Source: Planctomycetota bacterium (GTDB lineage Bacteria; Planctomycetota; PUPC01; JACPCR01). From it: a stretch of DNA of 64,000 bases. Shown here one piece after another: positions 57,536 to 64,000 of this stretch (the first letter of the stretch is position 1; each line of letters opens with the position of its first letter). The translations under genes and the position numbers were made by a program. Location: contig JACPCR010000056.1 in assembly GCA_016179685.1 (NCBI GenBank), positions 1-64,000 of the forward strand. The letters are read 5' to 3'. Under the pieces are notes generated by a model. It had not been told where the DNA came from. It ran no database searches and was given only the letters and a program-made list of their open reading frames with translations.

Positions 57536-57848
57536 CTTCACCCTCCTCTCGCGGCTTTTCGGTCCCCTCCGCGTCCGCCTGAGGCCCTTCGTCTTCCTGG
57601 GTCTCCCGAGGTGAGGCCGCCTCGGCCTCTTGAAGCTGGTCCAATCGGTCCAGAATTTCCTTCTCCCTGGCCTCGAACTCCTCCTCGGTGATCCGATTCG
57701 TCTCCAGCATCATGTACAGCTCACTGAGGGAGACGGTGAGGGCTTCACTCTCGCCCACGAGCTCCTCCTGGGCCGCTCGGTGGACCTCCCGCAGGATGAA
57801 GGTGAGGGACCGATAAGGGAAGAGCAGGATATCGTCGACGAGGAGCAT
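57507..57848 (-). CDS. gvpG: Gas-vesicle protein GvpG
   Basis: 113 residues. MLLVDDILLFPYRSLTFILREVHRAAQEEL and LELYMMLETNRITEEEFEAREKEIL match GvpG; an acidic Glu-rich tail follows. Assembly factor. Its end overlaps the ArsA-like start. Confidence 0.88.
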   Translation of the reverse strand: MLLVDDILLFPYRSLTFILREVHRAAQEELVGESEALTVSLSELYMMLETNRITEEEFEAREKEILDRLDQLQEAEAASPRETQEDEGPQADAEGTEKPREEGEGDDSQLPDS

Positions 57849-57942
57849 GGAAGCAATTCATCCTCTCAGGCTGGTTTTCCGGTTCAGAAATGGGGAAAGG
57901 GCTTCGATTAAGTTTGTGTTGCAGTTTCACGGTATCAGAAGG

Positions 57943-58112
57943 CTTTCGATCCCGATCCCGACGTCCGCTCCATCGCGATGATCCAAGTTAAGCTAAGAAG
58001 TTGGAAACTGGAGTCAGAGACTTCTGTTTAGCCGCCAGGGTTGGGCCGGCGAAGCCGGGCCAACCCTGCTCTGAAATCCGCGGCCCGGCGGGCGCAGCGG
58101 ATTTCAATAGAC
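57943..58112 (-). repeat. Composite modular repeat (reverse A-B-D)
   Basis: Read on the minus strand: TGAAATCCGCTGCGCCC (A), CAGGGTTGGCCCGGCTTCGC (B), AGAAGTCTCTGACTCCAG ... TTCCAACTTCT (D) and GTCGGGATCGGGATCGAAAG. It aligns over about 165 bp with 33188-33353. Confidence 0.8.
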
Positions 58113-58114
58113 GC

Positions 58115-58897
58115 TCAGATGTCGAGCTGGATACTCACAAAATTGTGGGGCGGCCAGGGACCGTTGAAATCAAAGGCAAAACTGTCGCTAAAGGACCGGG
58201 CCGCCTCGAGGACGACTGTTTCAAATCCCGAAAGCGAGTGCCGGTCCACAAGACACGCCAGATTCGCCACCTCCCGTTCGTTGCGGGGAGCATTCCTCTT
58301 GATCTCATGACAAGAGGCGGAGAGCGTCTCCTCGACTTTTCGGGTATGGGCCTCGCGATCCTCGTTCAGAATCCGGTCGAAGAGGCGTCCCATTTCGATC
58401 TTGTTCTGCTGGTGGACGACACCCGGTCCGCGCAGGAGCTGGTCTCGTGCCGCTTGCAGCTCGGGGTGCACGTGCACGAAATACTCGAAGATGTTCGGCA
58501 CGTCCCAGGTGATCCGAAGCCCCATTTCCACCTTGCCCGTGAGACGTTCAAGCTCTTCCACGAGCATCCGATGGTTGCGCGACAGAATCCGCTCAATGGC
58601 TCGCGGCCCATCGGCGATGATGCCGAAGGAGAGAGGGAGCACCGAGGCGCTGCCAGTCAGATGGCGGAGCACCTCCTGGTGGGCCGCCAGATGCCGCCGT
58701 TCAGGTCGAAGTCTCCGATAGGGGACGCGGCTGACGATGGCCGCCACCTGTCCCTTGCAAATGGCATAGACGGGCGACCCATCGATGCCCGTCAGGCCAC
58801 CGCTCCGGCTCGCTGTGCCCTCCTCGGGGAGACACTCGGTCGTGCTCATGATGGCATAAAGATAATGGGCCGTGGCAGGAATGGTTTCCGATAGCAT
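58115..58897 (-). CDS. GvpL/GvpF family gas-vesicle protein (1)
   Basis: 260 residues. ATG at 58897 with GGAAGGAG 6-8 nt upstream (58930 is longer and lacks a site). GvpL/F signatures: HYLYAIM near N-terminus, VAAIVSRVPYRRLRPERR, SVLPLSFGIIA, GLRITWD and the C-terminal FNGPWPPHNFV. GvpF/L proteins bind GvpA during assembly. One of three paralogs in the cluster. Confidence 0.87.
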   Translation of the reverse strand: MLSETIPATAHYLYAIMSTTECLPEEGTASRSGGLTGIDGSPVYAICKGQVAAIVSRVPYRRLRPERRHLAAHQEVLRHLTGSASVLPLSFGIIADGPRAIERILSRNHRMLVEELERLTGKVEMGLRITWDVPNIFEYFVHVHPELQAARDQLLRGPGVVHQQNKIEMGRLFDRILNEDREAHTRKVEETLSASCHEIKRNAPRNEREVANLACLVDRHSLSGFETVVLEAARSFSDSFAFDFNGPWPPHNFVSIQLDI

Positions 58898-58926
58898 GGC
58901 GCGCTCCTTCCTCTGTTCCTTCCGGA

Positions 58927-59295
58927 TCAATACCGAAGCCGCAGGGGGCTTCCGGCGGCGGGGGGGGGCACTCCCGGGGACAGATTCCGGCGGTCCCGGC
59001 AGGAGCGAGATTCCCTTCCGGGCCGGCGACCCGGGCGCGCCTCCGATCCGCCGTGACCAAGCTCCAAGAGGCCATTCAAAAGCTCGCCCTTTTCTCCCTC
59101 GATCTCCCTCAAGCGTTCGTCAATCATCTTCACCCGCAGCATCGCGCTCTCCCTCTCCTTGCTGCGCCTCGCCTTTTCCATCTCCAGGCAGGTGACCCTC
59201 ATGAAGACGCGATAAGGGGCAGCCACCGCGTCCACTCTTCCAGCGCTGGTCCGGATGTCCTGCAGGCCGCGGAGGACTCTCTTCGGATTAGGCAT
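58927..59295 (-). CDS. Small conserved gas-vesicle-cluster protein
   Basis: 122 residues from the ATG at 59295 (GGAAGGAG at 7 nt). The first 75 residues, MPNPKRVLRGLQDIRTSAGR then VAAPYRVFMRVTCLEMEKARRSKERESA, form a helical, Arg-rich block typical of an uncharacterised protein seen in other gas-vesicle loci (recollection, not verified). The Pro/Arg-rich tail is low complexity. Overlaps the gvpN stop by 8 bp, so it is in the operon; role unknown. Confidence 0.55.
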   Translation of the reverse strand: MPNPKRVLRGLQDIRTSAGRVDAVAAPYRVFMRVTCLEMEKARRSKERESAMLRVKMIDERLREIEGEKGELLNGLLELGHGGSEARPGRRPGRESRSCRDRRNLSPGVPPPAAGSPLRLRY

Positions 59296-60310
59296 GTTCA
59301 TTCTCCTTCCTCTGGATGTGACTTCCGTTGGGATGGCGTGAATGCCGGGCCTTGCTTCCACACACTTTCTCCATCACCTCGTCCAGCTTCAGAGTGACGA
59401 CGAGCTGATCCTGGCGGGTGACCTTGGCCGTGTCCGTGTGGAGCACGTCCCGGCAGACGGCCTGAAAGACAGAGTCGTCGCTTCGCGCATGAGCCCCCAG
59501 ATGGACGAGCACCCGTGCGATGGCGATGCACGCTCGAATCGTCGGCCGGTGACGGCTCGCACCCATCTCGCGAAGCTCACGGACCAGGTCAACAATCACC
59601 TCGGCTTCCGATCGGCCAATTCCCGACTTGGCCCTCGTGATCCCCACCTCGGACTCCCGGTCGTAGTGGTCGATCCGCAGCGTGACCAGCCGGTCCATCA
59701 GCGCATCTTGCGTCTTATGCGTGCCCACGTATTCCTCGGGGTTCGAGGTGAAAATGGCCCGAAATCCCGGATGGACCTCCAGGTAGCCCTCCCCGTGCCG
59801 GCCGAGCTTCGGCAGGTTCAAGATTTTTTCCTCGAGAATGCTCAGCAGAACATTGTTCGTCTCCGGCCTCGAACGCGTAAATTCATCGTAAATGAGCGTG
59901 AAACCCCTCTTGCAGGCCGTGGTCAGCCGGTTCTCCACCCAGAGCGTGTTGATGTCCTCCTCCGTCTTCAACACGGAGTGGATGTAGTTGTCCACCAGCT
60001 TGCTCCGCCGGTATCCCGAGTCTCGCCCGACCAGGTCGGAGCTTTCGAATTCGTCGTCCCCGTGAATCAGGGTCACCGGCCTGCCGAGCTTCGAAGCGAC
60101 ATGAAAGGCGAGCGTCGTCTTGCCGGTTCCCGCCGGCCCGGCGAAATGCACCGGGTAACCGACGCTCAGGTAGGTGAGGGCGCGTTGCGTCACCTGCTCG
60201 ACATACGGCGTGAGAACGAATTGCTCACTGGGCTCCGGAACGACGTTGTCCCGTTCAGCATCCTCGCTGTGGGCCGCGCTGGACGACTCGGTCATGGCAA
60301 GCTGATTCAT
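59288..60310 (-). CDS. gvpN: Gas-vesicle AAA ATPase GvpN
   Basis: 340 residues, MoxR-like AAA+ ATPase. GPAGTGKTTLAFHVA (Walker A), LIYDEFTRSRPETNN (Walker B with sensor), FTSNPEEYVGTHKTQDALMDRL (sensor 1 and arginine region) are intact. Start at 60310 (GGAG 10 nt upstream) or 60295. GvpN is required for vesicle growth or maturation in other bacteria. Confidence 0.9.
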   Translation of the reverse strand: MNQLAMTESSSAAHSEDAERDNVVPEPSEQFVLTPYVEQVTQRALTYLSVGYPVHFAGPAGTGKTTLAFHVASKLGRPVTLIHGDDEFESSDLVGRDSGYRRSKLVDNYIHSVLKTEEDINTLWVENRLTTACKRGFTLIYDEFTRSRPETNNVLLSILEEKILNLPKLGRHGEGYLEVHPGFRAIFTSNPEEYVGTHKTQDALMDRLVTLRIDHYDRESEVGITRAKSGIGRSEAEVIVDLVRELREMGASRHRPTIRACIAIARVLVHLGAHARSDDSVFQAVCRDVLHTDTAKVTRQDQLVVTLKLDEVMEKVCGSKARHSRHPNGSHIQRKENEHA

Positions 60311-60400
60311 GGCTCGACGACTCCTTTCTTTGCGATCCGGCCGGACGGTCCGGCGCTCGAAGACTCACGGGAGGCCGGGGAACGCCTTCTCGATGGACTC

Positions 60401-60859
60401 TTACTCTTTCGATGTCCTGCGACGCGGCTTGGACGCGGGCAGTCCTTTCTCCACCCTTTCCCTCGGCGGCGGGTCCGTCACGGAAGCCGGTGATGAAAGG
60501 TCAGGCCCCTCGGCGGTCTTCCCCGCGGGCTGAGGGCCACCCAGCCGCAGGTGACGCACGTGATCCAGCGCGGCAGCCAGCTCGTTTCTCAGGCCCTTGA
60601 CCTCGTGCTGGAGACCCGACGTAAAGTCGGTCCGATGCGATCTCGAGCCCTGGGCCATTTCCCGGAGATGCTGGCGACACCCTCCTCTCATCCGGGAGAC
60701 GGTGTCCTTGAGGTCCATGCAGTCCTTCGCCAGATTCTGCAGGAATTCCTGGCGGCGCTTCCGGGACCTTTGGATCGCCTCCTGGCGGGCATGGTGAAAA
60801 TCCGCCTTCATCTGAGCCACGGAACGATGGAGTTGATTCGCACCATCTGCCAAATTCAT
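60401..60859 (-). CDS. Coiled-coil protein, possible GvpC-like
   Basis: About 152 residues from the ATG at 60859 (GAGAGGA 9 nt upstream); ATGs at 60937 and 60868 are alternatives. A long charged helix with partial repetition: RKRRQEFLQNL and RSHRTDFTSGL segments are 40 residues apart, and ADF occurs 18 residues before QEF. This is reminiscent of GvpC-type strengthening proteins, but I cannot align it to GvpC by eye. Placed between gvpA and gvpN, where some genomes carry gvpC. Basic Pro-rich tail. Confidence 0.5.
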   Translation of the reverse strand: MNLADGANQLHRSVAQMKADFHHARQEAIQRSRKRRQEFLQNLAKDCMDLKDTVSRMRGGCRQHLREMAQGSRSHRTDFTSGLQHEVKGLRNELAAALDHVRHLRLGGPQPAGKTAEGPDLSSPASVTDPPPRERVEKGLPASKPRRRTSKE

Positions 60860-60955
60860 GAGGAGCATTCCTCTCCAACCGCCGCGGTGCGAAGCAACTG
60901 GAGAGGGTCTAACCCAGGCATCCGTGGAGGAGTTCATGAGGGTATTTCCTTGGGG

Positions 60956-60973
60956 GTCTCGGAATTTCAATCG
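60956..60973 (+). repeat. 18-bp dispersed repeat, copy 3
   Basis: Identical to 8345-8362 and 13657-13674. It lies between gvpA and the coiled-coil gene. Confidence 0.6.
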
Positions 60974-61067
60974 GGGTGCACCACATGTATCGGAATGACT
61001 CCTGTGGCAGGCAAAGGCTCATGGGCCGCCCCTGCCCGCCAGCAGGAATTCATGCCGAGAGGCCGTC

Positions 61068-61286
61068 CTAGGCCGGCGCCGCAGCCGTGGCGGTCAAGCC
61101 GATGGCTTCAGCGTACTTCAGGTAAGTCTCGACCGAAGCTATCACCACCCGAGCTTCGACCGACAGCAGTTCGATTCCGACGAGGGACACCTTCGCCCAT
61201 GCATCGATCACGATTCCCTTGTCCAGAATGCGGTCGACAACTTCAGCCAGGCTCGAGGAATCCGTTGATTTCTGAACCTTTGCCAT
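61068..61286 (-). CDS. gvpA: Major gas-vesicle shell protein GvpA
   Basis: 72 residues. [54 protein letters not shown] is essentially canonical GvpA (shell ribs). AAGGGGGTGAG precedes the ATG. A sigma-54 promoter match lies upstream, and the cluster's remaining gvp genes are downstream on the same strand. Confidence 0.95.
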   Translation of the reverse strand: MAKVQKSTDSSSLAEVVDRILDKGIVIDAWAKVSLVGIELLSVEARVVIASVETYLKYAEAIGLTATAAAPA

Positions 61287-61355
61287 GACGTAAACTCACC
61301 CCCTTCCCTGTCTCAAGGTTGAACCGAACGGAACTCAAAAGAGGAAAAAATCTAG

Positions 61356-61372
61356 AGCAAGCGTGATGCCGG
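61356..61372 (-). promoter_or_regulatory. Sigma-54 promoter candidate for gvpA
   Basis: Minus-strand sequence CCGGCATCACGCTTGCT has GG and GC exactly 12 nt apart and matches the -24/-12 consensus YTGGCACGrNNNTTGCW at all but three positions, including TTGCW in full. The predicted transcript starts near 61345, about 59 nt before the gvpA ATG. Confidence 0.6.
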
Positions 61373-61604
61373 ACCGGCACAGGAGCGCCAGGAACGGCCG
61401 TCTCGGGTCTCAGCAGACCGCTGCGGATGGTGGGAATGCATCCCGCTTCATTTTTTCGCTAGAAATTGACCACCGGGCCCGATTCAACGAGCGATGCGGG
61501 ACCCCGGCTGTGGGGAGCGCATGGGTGAGATCCCTGGAGAGAATTCCCCGATTCGTTCGCCTGGCTCGAGGCTCTGCGACCCGGCCATGGATCGGAGCGG
61601 CGGC

Positions 61605-62381
61605 TCAAACCGTTCGAGCAATCGAGGGGAGGGAGCGAACAAAATTGTAGGGAGGCCATGGGCCGCTCAAGAGGAGTCGATGGGGCAACTCCGAAGCGAC
61701 CTGGAGCATCCGGCTGCGGAAAGGTTCAATCCGGGCCCGGGGTACGAGGAAGTAGAGCGAGAGGAGGGAAAAACCGGAGTACACCAGGGACTCTTCTTCG
61801 CACCGGTTGAAGAGCCCCCCCATGGCGCTGCAAGCTCGATCCCGGATCAGGCGTTGTTCCACCATGACCCGATCCTGTTCAGCGAATAATTTTCTTTTCG
61901 AGCTCAGGTAACCTCGGCCAGGATGCGCCTCCGGCGAGCGAGAATCCTCACGTGCCGCACGAGACGTTTCGGTCGCTGGCTGACCAGGGCTGCAACCCCG
62001 GCCAACCCCGGATGTGCCTCCAGGATCGAGCTTCAAGAGGACGCGAAGGCCCATCTCTGCGCAGCCCTCCAGCTCCCGAATCAGGGCCTGGCAAGCGATC
62101 CGATTCTGTTTCAGAAGATGAAGAACCTCGGTCTCTCCATCATAAGAGTGGCCGAAGCGCATGGGAATGACGGTATGGTCCCGATGGAAGGACTCGACGA
62201 CCCGACCGTAGGCAGCCAGGGCGGAGGCCCCGCAGGGGGCTTCTGCACAGGCGATTGGCGAAACGGCGGCGGCAAGGTCCTGGCAGGTCACTACGGCTAC
62301 TCCTTCACCGCCCACTCCTGTCAGGTTCGGATGTCCCGACCGGCTCGCCGGCGGAAAGATGCAGTACAGGAGGAGGGGCAT
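61605..62381 (-). CDS. GvpL/GvpF family gas-vesicle protein (2)
   Basis: 258 residues from the ATG at 62381; the longer frame is read from the AAGTGC palindrome. Core motifs: LLLYCIFPP at the N-terminus, VTCQDLAAAVSPI, VIPMRFGHSY, GLRVLLKLDP and the C-terminal LLLSGPWPPYNFV. The most divergent of the three. Ends before the gvpA sigma-54 promoter, about 230 bp upstream of it. Confidence 0.82.
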   Translation of the reverse strand: MPLLLYCIFPPASRSGHPNLTGVGGEGVAVVTCQDLAAAVSPIACAEAPCGASALAAYGRVVESFHRDHTVIPMRFGHSYDGETEVLHLLKQNRIACQALIRELEGCAEMGLRVLLKLDPGGTSGVGRGCSPGQPATETSRAAREDSRSPEAHPGRGYLSSKRKLFAEQDRVMVEQRLIRDRACSAMGGLFNRCEEESLVYSGFSLLSLYFLVPRARIEPFRSRMLQVASELPHRLLLSGPWPPYNFVRSLPSIARTV

Positions 62382-62447
62382 GCGCCGGAGTCTTTCTAGT
62401 CCGGATTTCTCATTCTGGCACGATGAGAAATGGCGGCTAGTGGATGA

Positions 62448-62475
62448 GTTGGCAAGTGCGGGTGCACTTGCCAAC
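62448..62475. repeat. AAGTGC-core palindrome
   Basis: GTTGGCAAGTGC, loop GGGT, GCACTTGCCAAC: 12-bp perfect stem; 11 bp downstream lies the GvpL/F(3) stop and its own palindrome. Confidence 0.75.
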
Positions 62476-62486
62476 CCGTCTGCTCG

Positions 62487-63311
62487 TTAGTTTCCCGGTT
62501 CAGAAGCGCTCCCGCACTTCTGAACCGGGAAACTCGGGGAGAAGCTGAAAGGCGGCCAAGGCCCAGTGATCTCAAAATACAGGCCCCGGGGCCCCTGATC
62601 GGCGTTCAGACGAGCGACTTCCTCCTGGAATCCCGGAACAGCGCCACTCGGCAGCAGGAACGCCCAGTTGGCGATGACCTCTTTGCCGGCCCCGACCGCG
62701 GAGACGGTCCGGCGCTCGCAGAAGTCCGGGGCATAGGCCTTGAGGCGAGTCGCCGACTCGCTCAAGACCTGCCTGACCCAGGAGGAAAGGTCCCTTCGGT
62801 CACAGGCCTGCCGACGTTTCTCGTGGAGATATCGCCTTCCCGCGGACACGGTTTCAAGTGGTTCGCCGGAATCGCCCGGGGCTGGAGAGTCGAGGCTCGT
62901 CCGGGCCAGAGTCCTGTCCAGCCTGCCCCGAACGCCCCATTCCTCCCGGCCGGAGACCCGTTCCAGAAACTGGACGATGGTTTCCTGATGGTCCGCCAGA
63001 AGACGTTCCAGGGCAGGCCAGGAGGAAAAGAGTGTCCCGAATCGTGCTGGCAGGACCGGAGCATATCGCATGACTTGCCGGAGGACCTCCTCGTGCCGGC
63101 AAGCGCGCGGGGCGACCCAAGACAAGTCCTGCAGCCGCTGTTCCGCAGAACTCCCGCAAAACTCTTCCAGAGTTACCCGGCTCACAACGGCGCTGACGTC
63201 CTGGACGTCGTGGCGCTCCAGCGCGAACCGTTCGTCCACGCCCTGGCCGTCCAGCGGCGGCATCAGGCTGGAACGAGTCAGGCCGTATAGATAGATGCCC
63301 AAGCATTCCAT
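62487..63311 (-). CDS. GvpL/GvpF family gas-vesicle protein (3)
   Basis: 274 residues. ATG at 63311 (MECLGIYLYGL) is preferred over 63320. Motifs: VSAVVSRVTLEEF, YAPVLPARFGTLF, GVRGRLDRT, ANWAFLLPSG and C-terminal FEITGPWPPFSF. The last 14 residues and the stop codon are encoded by the perfect palindrome at 62489, so the C-terminus may have been extended by repeat insertion. First GvpL/F in transcription order. Confidence 0.85.
   Translation of the reverse strand: MECLGIYLYGLTRSSLMPPLDGQGVDERFALERHDVQDVSAVVSRVTLEEFCGSSAEQRLQDLSWVAPRACRHEEVLRQVMRYAPVLPARFGTLFSSWPALERLLADHQETIVQFLERVSGREEWGVRGRLDRTLARTSLDSPAPGDSGEPLETVSAGRRYLHEKRRQACDRRDLSSWVRQVLSESATRLKAYAPDFCERRTVSAVGAGKEVIANWAFLLPSGAVPGFQEEVARLNADQGPRGLYFEITGPWPPFSFSPSFPVQKCGSASEPGN
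62489..62534. repeat. Perfect 18-bp palindrome at a GvpL/F stop
   Basis: AGTTTCCCGGTTCAGAAG pairs perfectly with CTTCTGAACCGGGAAACT across a 10-nt CGCTCCCGCA loop. The inner GAAG..CTTC region matches the AAGTGC family. Confidence 0.8.
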
Positions 63312-63481
63312 GGCTGGCACTCCGAAACGCGGCAGAATGGCCGCAACCCCGTTGGATCGACGGCTTCAGCCTTGCCGACCAGCCCGACGCTTAAATCCCT
63401 CCCGAACTCGCCCCCATGGGAGGGATTCTGCGAGAACGGTATCTCTCCCAGAGTCCCTCCCAACCCTAATGACGCCGGCGT

Positions 63482-64000
63482 CTACTGGCAGTCCTCTATG
63501 GCCTGAAGGATGTCGGCTCTCTCCACGCGCAGCGAAACCGCATCCCATGCCCCCGCGGCGGGTCCGGATTCCACGGCGCGCTGGATGGACCGGATCGCGG
63601 CGCGGTGACAGACGCCGGCAATATCGGCCCCGGAAAACGATTCTGTCTTCTCGGCGAATTCCTGGACTTGAATCCCGTCGCCAAGCGGCCTGCCGCGAAG
63701 ATGAACCTCAAAGATCGCCTCACGTTCCTGAGCATCCGGAAGGGGGATATCCACGACCTCGTCGAAACGACCCGGCCTGAGGAGGGCGGGGTCCAGGATG
63801 TCCGCGCGGTTGGTGGCCCCGAGGACGAGGACATCGTGCAGCTCTTCAACGCCGTCGAGCTCGGCCAGGAACTGGCTGAGCACGCGTTCGGAAACGTGAC
63901 TATCCGTTGAAAGGCCGCCTCGAGCCGGCAGCAGGGCGTCAATCTCATCGAAGAAGACCATGCAGGGCGCGGCCTGACGGGCCTTACGAAAAATGTCCCG
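63482..64000 (-). CDS. CDC48/FtsH-like AAA ATPase (5' partial)
   Basis: C-terminal 172 residues of an AAA+ ATPase; the frame continues past the window end (the last visible upstream codons read RDIFRKARQAAPC). Walker B VFFDEIDALLP, sensor-1 GATNRADILDPALLRPGRFD with arginine fingers, and the SGADIAGVCHRAA helical lid are those of CDC48-type second domains. CDC48-like ATPases occur in several gas-vesicle loci. Presumably first visible gene of this cluster. Confidence 0.85.
   Translation of the reverse strand, partial: RDIFRKARQAAPCMVFFDEIDALLPARGGLSTDSHVSERVLSQFLAELDGVEELHDVLVLGATNRADILDPALLRPGRFDEVVDIPLPDAQEREAIFEVHLRGRPLGDGIQVQEFAEKTESFSGADIAGVCHRAAIRSIQRAVESGPAAGAWDAVSLRVERADILQAIEDCQ

Noticed and set aside
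33188-58112. Palindromic repeats as CRISPR array
   Set aside because: No regular spacing, no unique spacers of equal length, no cas genes; the units are modular hairpins.

Overview
This is a high-GC chromosome segment from a Gram-negative bacterium with a lipid-A outer membrane: it carries bamA, skp, an lpxC-fabZ fusion and lpxA. The fused lpxC-fabZ, the very large secreted TIM-barrel and CBM9-like proteins, the abundant hybrid kinases, the fused serine hydroxymethyltransferase-GcvT and an archaeal-type phosphoglycerate mutase suggest a poorly cultured lineage (FCB/PVC or a neighbouring candidate phylum). The phylum is an inference and not proven by anything in the window.

Layout. 1-2.25 kb: right part of an IS91-family element (tyrosine recombinase, HUH transposase, terminal hairpin). 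2.3-6.8 kb: a giant secreted glycosidase-like protein. 7.1-21.6 kb: a dense signalling island with an ammonium-transporter/histidine-kinase fusion, a REC-HK-REC kinase, an HPt protein, single receivers, two SpoIIE-type phosphatase response regulators and two c-di-GMP-type proteins. 22.2-28.4 kb: phosphohexomutase, SHMT-GcvT fusion and ApgM. 28.4-33.2 kb: a secreted CBM9-like protein, an SGNH hydrolase, a degenerate receiver and a small zinc-ribbon protein. 33.2-34.1 kb is non-coding and structured. 34.1-39.4 kb: a four-gene minus-strand operon of two uncharacterised genes plus an NtrB/NtrC-like pair. 39.8-51.2 kb: tRNA-Cys, tRNA-Gln and housekeeping genes (prs, rplY, pth, rpsF, ssb, rplI, dnaB, bamA, skp, lpxC-fabZ, lpxA). 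51.3-64.0 kb: a minus-strand gas-vesicle cluster.

The gas-vesicle cluster reads, in transcription order: CDC48-like AAA ATPase (cut by the window end), two GvpL/F, gvpA, a coiled-coil protein, gvpN, a small conserved protein, a third GvpL/F, gvpG, a double ArsA/Get3-like ATPase, gvpS, gvpK, gvpJ, a KaiB-like protein and a hybrid histidine kinase. A good sigma-54 promoter match lies 59 nt upstream of gvpA, and an NtrC-type activator is encoded at 34-35.6 kb. The KaiB fold next to a kinase whose receiver has lost its phosphoacceptor is the most unusual part: it looks like a dedicated sensory branch for buoyancy control.

The second notable theme is DNA structure. Intergenic regions are full of interspersed palindromes. 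One family has a conserved AAGTGC/GCACTT core, variable but self-complementary arms, and often starts exactly at a stop codon. A second is a modular composite repeat of up to about 170-270 bp in four places. Smaller hairpin and 18-bp families are also present. Several palindromes reach into coding regions and make up N- or C-terminal codons.
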